This document shows positions 33,828 through 41,788 of a stretch of DNA of 64,000 bases, piece after piece; position 1 is the first letter of the stretch; each line of letters starts with the position of its first letter. The notes below the pieces were generated by a model. That model did no database searches and was not told the origin of the DNA. It saw only the letters and a program-made list of their open reading frames with translations. The position numbers and the translations under genes were made by a program. The stretch comes from G963677485 sp942492855 (GTDB lineage: Bacteria; Armatimonadota; HRBIN16), in the NCBI GenBank assembly GCA_942492855.1, contig OW818647.1, forward strand, positions 2,852,001 to 2,916,000. Reading direction: 5' to 3'.

Positions 33828-34943
33828 CTAGCCTCCTATGTTTTCGGGACCAAGGTTGCGGAAGAGGTAAAGACCCTCTTTGCCAGGGGCGATGATGTCC
33901 AGCAGACCGTCGCCGCTACCATCAATGTCGCACACTTGGAAGTAGATGCCTGTGCCGCTGTGGTTGGGGACTGGACCGAAATCCACCACCTGCTTGGCGA
34001 ATCCTTCGCCGTGCCACTTGAAGATATACACGCCGACCATATCGTCCTCGCCTGGTTCGTGACCGCAGTGTGCGCGGTGACGGCATCCCGAGACGATCTC
34101 CATCTCACCGTCGCCGTCGACATCAGCCCAGATCATGTCGTGATACTGGCTGAAGAAGGGGTCGATCTGATGCGGGGTCCATACACGCTTGCCGTAAGGG
34201 TCGGTGAAGCTGGTGTAGTAGCGCAGACCGTAGTTGTGACCCTGGCCTACGACGATCTCGTTCTTGCCGTCGCCGTTCACATCTACAATCAGCATGGGCA
34301 CGCTGAGCATCACGCCCAGGTCGAATTCCGGCACGAACTCCCATGGGTCGTCCAGCGGGCAGCCGGTTGGCTTGTAGTAGCCGTTCTGCAGAACCAAACA
34401 GCCTACTCCGTCGTTGTTCAGGTCGCCAAATCCCAGACCGTGGCCCTGGGGATTTTCGCTAATGACGATCTTGCGGAATGTGCCCGCAGGCTTGCCATTG
34501 GCATCGCGCTCCAGCTTATAGGCGCACAGAGGGTGGCCAGGGCAGTTGGGCACGATCTCCAGCTCACCGTCGCCGTCGATGTCCCACGCACGGGTAGTTT
34601 CGATGTTGCCGGTGACAGCGATTTCGTGGGTGATCCACTCTTTATTGGGGTCGCCCATGGGGTTTTCTCGCCACACGAGTTTGCCGCCCCACCATCCGCC
34701 GGTGATGACGTCAAGGTATCCATTGCCATTCACGTCCATGGCGATGGTGCTAAAGTCGTCGTAATATTCGCCTTCGGCCAGAACATCACACACCTTGTGC
34801 TTGCTCCAGTCCGGGGCTTGATACCAGTATCCGCCGCAGAGGATATCCAGCTTGCCGTCGTTGTTCACATCGAACACACCGGCGCTTTCAAAAGCCTCAT
34901 CAGAAATCTTGATTTTCTGCCATTGCAGGCGTCGAGTCAGCAT
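33828..34943 (-). CDS. FG-GAP/VCBS repeat protein, predicted beta-propeller, no signal peptide
   Basis: A 371-residue protein with about six repeats carrying Ca-binding-like D-x-(N/D)-x-D-G cores: F-D-V-N-N-D-G-K-L-D, M-D-V-N-G-N-G-Y-L-D, W-D-I-D-G-D-G-E-L-E, D-L-N-N-D-G, V-D-V-N-G-D-G-K-N-E and A-D-V-D-G-D-G-E-M-E. This is the FG-GAP/integrin-alpha-like propeller pattern. Most bacterial relatives are exported, but the N-terminus MLTRRLQWQKIKISDEAFES is hydrophilic. Function unknown; the context suggests a carbohydrate-related partner of the oxidoreductase. Confidence 0.82.
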   Translation of the reverse strand: MLTRRLQWQKIKISDEAFESAGVFDVNNDGKLDILCGGYWYQAPDWSKHKVCDVLAEGEYYDDFSTIAMDVNGNGYLDVITGGWWGGKLVWRENPMGDPNKEWITHEIAVTGNIETTRAWDIDGDGELEIVPNCPGHPLCAYKLERDANGKPAGTFRKIVISENPQGHGLGFGDLNNDGVGCLVLQNGYYKPTGCPLDDPWEFVPEFDLGVMLSVPMLIVDVNGDGKNEIVVGQGHNYGLRYYTSFTDPYGKRVWTPHQIDPFFSQYHDMIWADVDGDGEMEIVSGCRHRAHCGHEPGEDDMVGVYIFKWHGEGFAKQVVDFGPVPNHSGTGIYFQVCDIDGSGDGLLDIIAPGKEGLYLFRNLGPENIGG

Positions 34944-35100
34944 AATAATGCCTCCATAAGGAAATTCAGGTGCATCTCGTGATCAGTATAGCGAGGCCAT
35001 GATATGGGATGTATGGAGGGATGAAATTGCGATATGGAGTATCTTGCGCAATTGGCGGGAAGGGGGGGGAGATCAGACGGACTGGTGCCGCGCCTTCCCC

Positions 35101-35375
35101 ACGCCCGCCGGAACGCGGGCCGGTTTTGATCAGCGATGGGTGACAGTGCCCGTACCGGGACGAAGTCACGGACGGGCCACGGAACCCATCGCCAAGGATT
35201 TGTGGTGTAGATCGCAGGTAATCAGCACCGTTGCCGCGGGTTTAGTCACCCACACGACTACGTTCCGGGAGCTGACGCTCCGGGAACTGCGTCCAGTGCG
35301 GGTTCCTGCACCGCGCGGCTGATCATTATCGGCCGGCGTCGCTTCGCTCCGGCCGGCGCATTGGGATACCTCGCC
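35101..35375 (-). repeat. GC-rich structured repeat module, inverted copy
   Basis: Read on the minus strand, this segment carries the same blocks as the plus-strand copies at 38.2-41.8 kb: GGTGACTAAACCCGCGGCAA, the GTGACTTCGTCCCGGTACGG block with its matching GTCAC, and CCCGCGTTCCGGCGGGCGT. The remainder of the 546-bp gap (34944-35489) holds only this module and the terminator at 35429; no gene is visible in it. Confidence 0.8.
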
Positions 35376-35428
35376 ACCGTCAGTCATTACGAATCATGAT
35401 GGCCAGTAATTGTTGGTAATGTCCACCT

Positions 35429-35471
35429 CAAAAACACAACCATCCCTTGCAGCTTGGGCTGCAAGGGATGG
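35429..35471 (-). terminator. Intrinsic terminator of the secreted DUF4838 gene
   Basis: Perfect 13-bp arms CCATCCCTTGCAG (35440-35452) and CTGCAAGGGATGG (35459-35471). On the minus strand the hairpin is followed by TTGTGTTTTT. It lies 19 bp after the DUF4838 stop. Confidence 0.85.
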
Positions 35472-35489
35472 CATCGGAAGGGCTATCGC

Positions 35490-37265
35490 CTACTGGCTCA
35501 ACGCGGGCAGCCAGCCGCTGGAGCCGGAGCCGTCACCTTCGCTGATATGCGTGATGCCGCACTCCTCGCTGATCTTCTTGATGTTCGCCACGACCTCGGG
35601 CTTCTGCTCGGGGGTCATGTGATACAGATCGGGGTATCTCACCTGCATCATCCACAGAGGCAGCATCAGCTTGCGCACGTGCTTATTCACCACGGGGTTT
35701 TTGTCCGCCGCCAGCGCCTTGGTTAGGATCGTCAGCCCTTCGGTGACCATCGTGTCGGGCACGGTACCCTTCGGATCCCAGGCTCCAAAGCCGTGGGTGT
35801 CGGGGGTTTTTGCGATTTTGTCTATCAGTGCCAGGAACTCCAGCACCAGTTTATCGGCTTTGCCGTAGTAGCCCTTGCAGAACTCTTTACGGATGGACAT
35901 CGGGTCGAGGCTGGGATTCCACATCAACTGCGCGCTGAGGTACTGACGCAACTCCGCGAGCTCGCCGCCGGGACCCTGGTAGTTGGCCTGCACCATCAGT
36001 CCATTTACGCCATGACTGGTGTAGTATTTGATGTCCTTCGCCAGGCCGTCCAGGTTCTGACAGGGTGTGAGGTAGTGCGCGAAGTTGGTGGCGTAGTGCC
36101 AGATGTACACCCGCTTGGTCAGCTTGCTCCACTGGTCGATATAGCTGGTGAGGTTCGCCCCCAGACCGCACGCCTCGAAGCCATGGAAATAGCAGCCAGC
36201 GTGGCACAGCCGGATGATCACATTCGGGCGCGGTTTGGTGATGGACGGCGGTTTGGTGCTGTAAGCGTAAGCCAGCGTTTCGACCCACTTATCTGGATAT
36301 TTCTTCGCCACTTCGTCAGCCACGGCGTTCACAGCCCGCAGAATGGGTCCGTGCTGACTGCCCTCTTCGTTGACGACCGCCATGCACTTCTCGCACTCAC
36401 AGGCGCCTTCGCCATCGTTCTGGCTGACGTCAATGATGGGCACATCGGGGTTTTGCTCGATCCATTCCATCACTTTACGCTTGATGATCTCGATCACTTC
36501 GGGGTTCGTCCAGCAAATCTGTCCATGGATGGTTTGGTCGGTGCGTTTACCCTTGATCAGGCTGAAATACTCCGGGTGCTCCGCGTAGTACTCCGCCGGC
36601 GGGATGATTTTGCTGGCACTATGCACATACGGGAAGAACGCGATCTTTCCGCCGGTGCTCTCATCGCACTTGGTATAGGGGCCGTTCAGCCGCTGCCTGG
36701 CGGCCATGATTTTGGGGAAGCTGTCCCAATACAGCGTCTCACGATACATCATGGGCGGGCTGTAAAGCAGGTGCAGCGGCCTCATGCTGACGCGGATTTT
36801 CTTGGGCACCACCGTGCAGTCGTGTGCCAGGAAGCGGATGCCCAGCACCTTCTCGCAGAACACATACACGCTGTAGAGCTGTCCGCGCAGGTTCTGACCG
36901 CTGAGGATGACATCCTGACCGTTGGTCTCGATCAGCATGCCGTCTTCGGCCAGCTTTTTAATCTTGGCTGGGCCGTCGATCTGGCTGAACCGCTTGGTTG
37001 GGCCGAGGTAAAAGGAAGGGGTATCGCCGCTGACTGGCTCATTCACCACGGGCAGCTTCACGCCGGTCGACTGCGCGAACAGGCTTTGAAGCTCGCTGGC
37101 CGCAGTCTGTATTGCCGGTGACGGTTTGCTTGGCACCACGATGCGGTATGTTGAGCTTCCGCTTGAGGCCAGGGTGAGCGACGACTGCGCCAGCGCGCTG
37201 ATGGGAGCCGCCACGGCACCCGCGCAGAGCATCGCCGTCATGGCAGAATGCATGGGATTGAGCAT
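35490..37265 (-). CDS. Secreted DUF4838 family protein (GH20/GH67-like)
   Basis: A 591-residue paralogue of the protein at 18395, with a signal peptide (MLNPMHSAMTAMLCAGAVAA, cleavage near A-L-A-Q). The N-terminal alpha/beta domain contains A-A-S-E-L-Q-S-L-F-A and Y-S-V-Y-V-F-C-E-K-V-L-G-I-R-F. The DUF4838 hallmark region contains H-P-E-Y-F-S-L-I-K-G, D-V-S-Q-N-D-G-E-G-A-C-E-C-E-K-C, H-A-G-C-Y-F-H-G-F and Y-L-S-A-Q-L-M-W-N-P. An exported glycan-binding or hydrolysing role is likely. It is a stand-alone transcript ended by the terminator at 35429. Confidence 0.85.
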   Translation of the reverse strand: MLNPMHSAMTAMLCAGAVAAPISALAQSSLTLASSGSSTYRIVVPSKPSPAIQTAASELQSLFAQSTGVKLPVVNEPVSGDTPSFYLGPTKRFSQIDGPAKIKKLAEDGMLIETNGQDVILSGQNLRGQLYSVYVFCEKVLGIRFLAHDCTVVPKKIRVSMRPLHLLYSPPMMYRETLYWDSFPKIMAARQRLNGPYTKCDESTGGKIAFFPYVHSASKIIPPAEYYAEHPEYFSLIKGKRTDQTIHGQICWTNPEVIEIIKRKVMEWIEQNPDVPIIDVSQNDGEGACECEKCMAVVNEEGSQHGPILRAVNAVADEVAKKYPDKWVETLAYAYSTKPPSITKPRPNVIIRLCHAGCYFHGFEACGLGANLTSYIDQWSKLTKRVYIWHYATNFAHYLTPCQNLDGLAKDIKYYTSHGVNGLMVQANYQGPGGELAELRQYLSAQLMWNPSLDPMSIRKEFCKGYYGKADKLVLEFLALIDKIAKTPDTHGFGAWDPKGTVPDTMVTEGLTILTKALAADKNPVVNKHVRKLMLPLWMMQVRYPDLYHMTPEQKPEVVANIKKISEECGITHISEGDGSGSSGWLPALSQ

Positions 37266-37328
37266 GAGGATTGCACTCCTTAGAGTATGGAATAGTGATT
37301 GGTGTTAGTTTCGCCAGCGTTTGTAGAA

Positions 37329-37436
37329 AATCCTGCAAAATGGCTTCATGGGGAGCATTATGTTGTGATTGTTTGTGTCATAATAAGGCTGTTAACGTGC
37401 AAAGAAGCACCATACGGATAAGGAGCGTGTGCCATG
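37329..37436 (+). promoter_or_regulatory. Duplicated leader A of the prepilin-like genes
   Basis: This 108-bp region is homologous to 38507-38615. The best conserved part (37374-37436) contains TGTGTCATAATAAGGCTGT, GTGCAAAGAAGCACCATAC and the ribosome-binding site ATAAGGAGCGTGTGCC before the ATG. GTGCaaagaaGCAC is a small hairpin. The shared block indicates that the first two genes were duplicated with their promoters. Confidence 0.65.
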
Positions 37437-38096
37437 TATTACCAGCAAGATACTGCTTTCGAGCGACGTAAACAGATTCGCAAGACACTAGGTCGAATCG
37501 TCGAGTTGGTTGTCATCCTCATAATAATCGGAATTCTGGTGGCCATAATCCACCCAGTCTTCCAACAAGCACGTGATATCGCCAGATGTTCAAATAGCCA
37601 AGAGAATGCCAAGATCATCGGTATCGCATTGGCAATGTATAGCGATGGTAATGACGGCACTTTGCCGCCGGCTGAGCGTTGGGGAACGGCATTACAGCCA
37701 ATGGTAGATGAGTATTTTGAAGAGCGCTACCAGAACGACTTAAAACGGGTCAAGCAGCTCAAGCGTGATGGTGTAGACTCAGGTCCGGCCGTAAAATCGC
37801 ATTTCAACATAGTGAAGTGGAGCCGGGACCCCTTTGCCATGAACCGATCATTGAGTGGCGTCAACTTGAAGGCGATCAAGCACCCAGAGCAAACGGTAGC
37901 TTTCTTTGAGACCACTGAGCGTAAACCCAACCTGTCAGGAGACCAGAGCATTCAGTTGCCGCCATATGGTGAACGCAAATGTAATATCTTCGTGATGGCG
38001 GACGGTAGTGTGAAGATATCCGAGCACGCGAAAGATGGCAGCATCCGGCTGGTGGACAGGCATGGCAAGCCGGTGACCATCCGCTGGGAGCCGTAG
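37434..38096 (+). CDS. Prepilin-like protein (DUF1559-like pseudopilin), copy 1
   Basis: A 220-residue protein. A basic N-terminus (R-R-K-Q-I-R-K) is followed by a single hydrophobic helix I-V-E-L-V-V-I-L-I-I-I-G-I-L-V-A-I-I and the P-V-F-Q-Q-A-R motif typical of Armatimonadota-type pseudopilins. Then come A-K-I-I-G-I-A-L-A-M-Y-S-D-G-N-D-G-T-L-P-P and a C-terminal M-A-D-G-S-V box. The canonical prepilin peptidase site G/FTLIE is degenerate (L-G-R-I-V-E-L), so processing is uncertain. Two paralogues follow. Probably envelope-anchored, exposed on the outer face of the cytoplasmic membrane. Confidence 0.78.
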   Translation: MYYQQDTAFERRKQIRKTLGRIVELVVILIIIGILVAIIHPVFQQARDIARCSNSQENAKIIGIALAMYSDGNDGTLPPAERWGTALQPMVDEYFEERYQNDLKRVKQLKRDGVDSGPAVKSHFNIVKWSRDPFAMNRSLSGVNLKAIKHPEQTVAFFETTERKPNLSGDQSIQLPPYGERKCNIFVMADGSVKISEHAKDGSIRLVDRHGKPVTIRWEP

Positions 38097-38115
38097 GTGG
38101 GAAGGGGGGCTATTG

Positions 38116-38157
38116 TCTGAACCACGGATTACACGGATTAGCAGGATGACACGGATG
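38116..38157 (+). repeat. ATCCGTG/CGGATTA repeat copy
   Basis: CTGAACCACGGATTACACGG continuing to GACACGGATG; same family and orientation as 3894-3935. Confidence 0.75.
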
Positions 38158-38440
38158 GGGAACAGCCATGCGCCCGCGTCGCTTCGCTCCTGCGGGCGCT
38201 GGCGGAGGGCACCCTGCGCCCGTTTGCGGGCTGCAAATACCTAGACGCGCGGTGAGGGAACCCCGTTAAGGGACGCAGTCCCTTGGGGTGACTAAACCCG
38301 CGGCAACGGAGCTGGTAGCCTGCGACCAACGCCACCAGCCCTTGGCGACGGTTTGGTGGCCCGTCCGTGACTGCGTCCCGGTACGGGCACTGTCACCCAT
38401 CGCTGATCAGTACCGGCCCGCGTTCCGGCGGGCGTCGGGG
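38158..38440 (+). repeat. GC-rich structured repeat module, copy between pilin genes 1 and 2
   Basis: In order: a GCCCGCGTCGCTTCGCTCC block, CTAGACGCGCGGTGAGGGAA, the hairpin CCCCGTTAAGGGACGCAGTC..., GGTGACTAAACCCGCGGCAA, then TGGCCCGTCCGTGACTGCGT with its pairing GTCAC, ending CCGGCCCGCGTTCCGGCGGG. Dyads nest throughout. With the adjacent repeat and leader it accounts for the whole 516-bp gap. Confidence 0.8.
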
Positions 38441-38506
38441 AAGCCATCCGTCAAATGAGTTGGCCGGCTTAATACGATTGCTTTTTCAAGGGCCAAAGTC
38501 CGTAAC

Positions 38507-38615
38507 AATTCCACTAAAATGGCTGTGACAGCCACATAATGTCGGGTACGTATGTGTCATAATAAGGCTGTCAAAGTGCAAAGAAGCACCATACAGATAA
38601 GGAGCGTGTGCCATG
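38507..38615 (+). promoter_or_regulatory. Duplicated leader B of the prepilin-like genes
   Basis: Homologous to 37329-37436. 38553-38615 is almost identical to leader A, including the GTGCAAAGAAGCACC hairpin and ATAAGGAGCGTGTGCC ribosome-binding site. Confidence 0.65.
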
Positions 38616-39152
38616 TCAATCGAACGGAAGCCAGCCCGCTTGCCGAAACACTTCTTCGAATGGATCGCAGTGATAGCTATAATAGTTATCTGCGGATATA
38701 TCATGTATCCTGCCTACATCGCCGTGAAAGAGTTCAATGCTGAAGACGATGTTGGACATAATGCCAGCGCAATCAGGCAGGCAATGATATCCTACATCAG
38801 CCAGAATGATGGTCACCTACCGCCTGCCGACCGTTGGTGCAATGCTCTGCAGCCACTGATCGAAGGTGAGGGTAGCTACGACCTGTTGAAGTGGGAGAGA
38901 TATGGCAAACAGATGGAGCCGTTTGCCATGGTCCGCGCCTTGAGCGGCGTTGATATTAGGACCCTGGATGATCGTGAACACACGGTACTCTTCTTCGAAA
39001 TCGCTGAGCGCAAACCAAACGTGTCAGGTGACATCAGCATGCAGGTTCCACCCCATGGCAACAGCAAGTGGAATATCTCATCATGGCTGATGGCCGTTGG
39101 CAAGTTAAATATGCCACACCCGACGGGAAGCGTCCCAAGCTGCGATGAATAA
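38613..39152 (+). CDS. Prepilin-like protein, copy 2, C-terminus frameshifted
   Basis: A 179-residue paralogue of the preceding gene, with helix F-F-E-W-I-A-V-I-A-I-I-V-I-C-G-Y-I-M-Y-P-A and the conserved D-G-H-L-P-P-A-D-R-W and F-F-E-I-A-E-R-K-P-N-V-S-G-D boxes. After N-S-K-W-N-I the frame departs from the family. Inserting one T near 39078 (ATCTCATC to ATCTTCATC) restores I-F-I-M-A-D-G-R-W-Q-V-K-Y and ends at TGA 39146-39148, overlapping the next ATG as ATGA. A recent single-base deletion, or a sequencing error, is the simplest explanation. Confidence 0.7.
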   Translation: MSIERKPARLPKHFFEWIAVIAIIVICGYIMYPAYIAVKEFNAEDDVGHNASAIRQAMISYISQNDGHLPPADRWCNALQPLIEGEGSYDLLKWERYGKQMEPFAMVRALSGVDIRTLDDREHTVLFFEIAERKPNVSGDISMQVPPHGNSKWNISSWLMAVGKLNMPHPTGSVPSCDE

Positions 39153-39810
39153 AGAAGCGATTGACATGATAAACCAACAAGAACCTGCCTCAGATCAACG
39201 AAAACAGAATCGCAAGAAACAAAACTGCATCTCCTGGCTGGTCTTCGTACTCGTGGTGCTCGGAATTCTGGTGGCCATTATCTACCCAGTAATCCAACAT
39301 GCCCGGGAAACGGTTAGGTTTTCGGACAACCCACACAATGCAGACATCATCGGACAGGCTTTGTTACTCTATTACGAAAGTAGTGATGGCTATCTGCCAC
39401 CGGCTGACCGTTGGGGGACGTGCTTACAGCCATTAGTTAACCGTGTGTTAAAAAAAGACGAACTGGATCGTAGTATGCGTGACGGGTACAAAGAATCTTC
39501 ATATCAAAAACGGCAATTCAATATCGTGAAATGGAGTCGCGAGCCTTTTGCCATGAACCGAGCCTTGAGCGGCGTCAACGGAAAGAAGATCATGTTCCCG
39601 GAGCAGCTGGTGGCATTCTTTGAAACATCCGATCGTATACCCAACCTGTCGGGTGACCGGACTCTGCAGATGCCACCATATGGCGCCTACAAGCGGAACA
39701 CCGTCGTGATGGCAGATGGATCCATGTTGACCATCGGACAGGCTAAGGACGGCAGTGGTCGTCTGGTTGACTGGTATGGTAAGCCCGTGATTGTGAGGTG
39801 GAAGCCGTAG
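39145..39810 (+). CDS. Prepilin-like protein (DUF1559-like pseudopilin), copy 3
   Basis: A 221-residue paralogue with N-terminal basic segment, helix W-L-V-F-V-L-V-V-L-G-I-L-V-A-I-I, Y-P-V-I-Q-H-A-R-E, and D-G-Y-L-P-P-A-D-R-W-G-T. It is especially close to copy 1 in its second half (F-N-I-V-K-W-S-R-E-P-F-A-M-N-R). No recognisable prepilin cleavage motif. ATG 39145 overlaps the restored stop of copy 2; ATG 39169 (M-I-N-Q-Q-E-P) is an alternative. There is no separate leader, so it is probably co-transcribed with copy 2. Confidence 0.76.
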   Translation: MNKEAIDMINQQEPASDQRKQNRKKQNCISWLVFVLVVLGILVAIIYPVIQHARETVRFSDNPHNADIIGQALLLYYESSDGYLPPADRWGTCLQPLVNRVLKKDELDRSMRDGYKESSYQKRQFNIVKWSREPFAMNRALSGVNGKKIMFPEQLVAFFETSDRIPNLSGDRTLQMPPYGAYKRNTVVMADGSMLTIGQAKDGSGRLVDWYGKPVIVRWKP

Positions 39811-39845
39811 GTGGCAGTGTTGGCGGCTTCGATGTGGGCTGTCAG

Positions 39846-40176
39846 CCCCGTGTCGACGGGTTCCATCGCCCCAAGGGGCTCCATCACCCGTCGCTGATCA
39901 TATGGCTGCCCGCGTCGCTTCGCTCCAGCGGGCGCAGGCGGAGGGCATCCTGCGCCCGCTTTCGGGCTGCGACTGGTTAGACGCGCGGTGAGGGAACCCC
40001 ATTCTTGGGGTGACTAAACCCGCGGCAGCGTGGCTGTGCAGCTTGCGACATCAGCCACCAGCCCTCGGAGACGGGTTCGGTGGCCCGTCCGTGACTGCGT
40101 CCAGGTACGGGCACTGTCACCAAGGGCGAACGCCGTTCGCCCCTACACAGCCGCGTTCCGGCGGGCGTGGGGAGGC
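39846..40176 (+). repeat. GC-rich structured repeat module between pilin genes 3 and 4
   Basis: Begins GACGGGTTCCATCGCCCC (about 39857), carries the TAGACGCGCGGTGAGGGAAC block, CCCCATTCTTGGGG hairpin, GGTGACTAAACCCGCGGCAG and the GTGACTGCGTCC..GGGCACTGTCAC dyad. It is interrupted by a GTAGGGGCG-family hairpin (AAGGGCGAACGCCGTTCGCC near 40121) exactly where sister copies read ATCGCTGATCAGTACCGG. It accounts for most of the 423-bp gap. Confidence 0.8.
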
Positions 40177-40233
40177 CAGCAGTTACCATGATGTCGTATG
40201 GCCATATCCGGCACCGATGAAGGAGTTACCAAA

Positions 40234-40992
40234 ATGGCAAACCAACCAGGACCTGCACCTGCCCCATATGAAGTAGGACTATTGCTGAAATACCCTCAGA
40301 TCGGAATAGTGATCGGCATCGGCGGATTAGTGATTAATGCACTCGTCTTTACGGGCAACATAGGATACCTCATGTTTGGTTTTTTTGTCGGAATTGTGGG
40401 CATTGTCGCGAACAGTATTGGCATCACCGACCGAACCTCAGAACCATTGCCTCGCCACAGGAAAATGTCGATCACAGGGCTTGTATGCTCCATAATCAGC
40501 CTCATACCGTTCATTGCATTGGTGTTTTCCTCAGTATCTGAAGGTCGCAAGTCACGTCAAGGATCCGCATGCCTGTCCAACGCCAAGCAGATCGGCTTGG
40601 CGATGAGGTTGTATGCTGATGACAATGATGGCAGATTTCCGCCCACCAACAACTGGCAACAACTGCTCCGTAAATATACGGTTGCGAAATTCGTCTTCTA
40701 CTGTCCCAGCGTAATGGACAATAGATATAGTTACGGCATGAACAAACAGACCGCCAGCCTAACTGAGCCAGATTACGGTACTGCAACAAACACCGCGTTT
40801 GCGTTCGATTGCTCTATGCCAGTGTCCAGCGCATTTGGTGGCCGTGAAGCGGTGGACTTCCGCCACAGAATGAAGGGGCGCCAAGGTTTCGCCAACATCA
40901 TATTCGTAGATGGTCAGGCCAAGACCGCATCGAAACGGAAGACCGACTTGCCGAACGTGATCACCATCGACCAAGTGCAATGGAAGCCGTAG
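40234..40992 (+). CDS. Membrane protein with DUF1559-like C-terminal domain
   Basis: 252 residues from ATG 40234, chosen for GAAGGAG about 9 bp upstream; the frame is open from 40198. There are three hydrophobic segments in the first half (about residues 20-45, 46-70 and 82-105; e.g. Y-L-M-F-G-F-F-V-G-I-V-G-I-V), a DUF4190-like arrangement. Then comes a soluble domain starting S-A-C-L-S-N-A-K-Q-I-G-L-A-M-R-L-Y-A-D-D-N-D-G-R-F-P-P, the classic Armatimonadota pseudopilin motif, ending with F-V-D-G-Q-A. It is a fusion of a multi-span anchor and a pilin-like head and belongs with the three genes before it. Confidence 0.74.
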   Translation: MANQPGPAPAPYEVGLLLKYPQIGIVIGIGGLVINALVFTGNIGYLMFGFFVGIVGIVANSIGITDRTSEPLPRHRKMSITGLVCSIISLIPFIALVFSSVSEGRKSRQGSACLSNAKQIGLAMRLYADDNDGRFPPTNNWQQLLRKYTVAKFVFYCPSVMDNRYSYGMNKQTASLTEPDYGTATNTAFAFDCSMPVSSAFGGREAVDFRHRMKGRQGFANIIFVDGQAKTASKRKTDLPNVITIDQVQWKP

Positions 40993-41033
40993 ACGGCGCG
41001 TAGGCACCTGCGAGACAAGCCTGCTGCCAACGG

Positions 41034-41275
41034 CGACGGGTTCTGTGGCCCGTCCGTGACTTCGTCCCGGTACGGGCACTGTCACCCGTCGCTGATCAGT
41101 ACCGGCCCGCGTTCCGGCGGGCGTGGGGAGGTCCTGCGCCGGCCGGAGCGTAGCGACGCCGGCCGCTAATGATCAGCCGTGCGGTGCAGGAACCCGCACT
41201 GGACGCAGTTCCCGGAGCGTCAGCTCCCGGAACGTAGTTGTGTGGGTGACTAAACCCGCGGCAGCGTGGGCCGAC
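41034..41275 (+). repeat. GC-rich structured repeat module, tandem cluster copy 1
   Basis: GACGGGTTCTGTGGCCCGTC, the GTGACTTCG..TGTCAC dyad, GTACCGGCCCGCGTTCCGGC, GCGCCGGCCGGAGCGTAGCG, then CCCGGAGCGTCAGCTCCCGG and GTGACTAAACCCGCGGCAGC. It is nearly identical to 41516-41750. Confidence 0.85.
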
Positions 41276-41312
41276 AGCCTGCGATGGGAGCTAACCGGCA
41301 CCGATTCGACGG

Positions 41313-41478
41313 GTTCCATCGCCCCAGGGGGCTCCATCACCCGTCGCTGATCAAATGTCTGCCCGCGTCGCTTCGCTCCTGCGGGTGTTTCGGGAAGGCT
41401 GCGCCCGCTTGCGGGCTGCAAAAACCTAGACGCGCGGTGAGGGAACCCCATTCTTGGGGTGACTAAACCCGCGGCAAT
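41313..41478 (+). repeat. GC-rich structured repeat module, tandem cluster copy 2 (shorter type)
   Basis: GACGGGTTCCATCGCCCCAG, CTGCCCGCGTCGCTTCGCTC, TAGACGCGCGGTGAGGGAAC, the CCCCATTCTTGGGG hairpin and TGACTAAACCCGCGGCAATA. Same type as 39857-40025. Confidence 0.85.
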
Positions 41479-41515
41479 ATGGTGGATCACCTGCGAGACA
41501 AGCCTCCTGCCAACG

Positions 41516-41750
41516 GCGACGGGTTCCGTGGCCCGTCCGTGACTTCGTCCCGGTACGGGCACTGTCACCCGTCGCTGATCAGTACCGGCCCGCGTTCCGG
41601 CGGGCGTTGGGGAGGCCCTGCGCCGGCCGGAGCGAAGCGACGCCGGCCGCTAATGATCAGCCGCGCGGTGCAGGAACCCGCACTGGACGCAGTTCCCGGA
41701 GCGTCAGCTCCCGGAACGTAGTCGTGTGGGTGACTAAACCCGCGGCATCG
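41516..41750 (+). repeat. GC-rich structured repeat module, tandem cluster copy 3
   Basis: Near-identical to 41034-41275. The three modules alternate long, short, long and fill the 796-bp gap between the last pilin-like gene and the ABC permease remnant; nothing else is seen there. Confidence 0.85.
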
Positions 41751-41788
41751 GGGCGAATCGCCACCGCCCCCAGCCCCACACCCTCAAC

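Noticed and set aside
33756..34982. 408-codon open frame on the plus strand
   Set aside because: It is antisense to the VCBS-repeat gene and arises from the reversed repeats; it has no family motif and no ribosome-binding site.
35793..37121. 442-codon open frame on the plus strand
   Set aside because: Shadow of the DUF4838 gene; composition is that of an antisense GC-rich frame.
38158..41750. CRISPR-like array from the repeated GC-rich blocks
   Set aside because: Repeat units are long, palindromic and mosaic, spacers are not uniform, and no cas gene is present.
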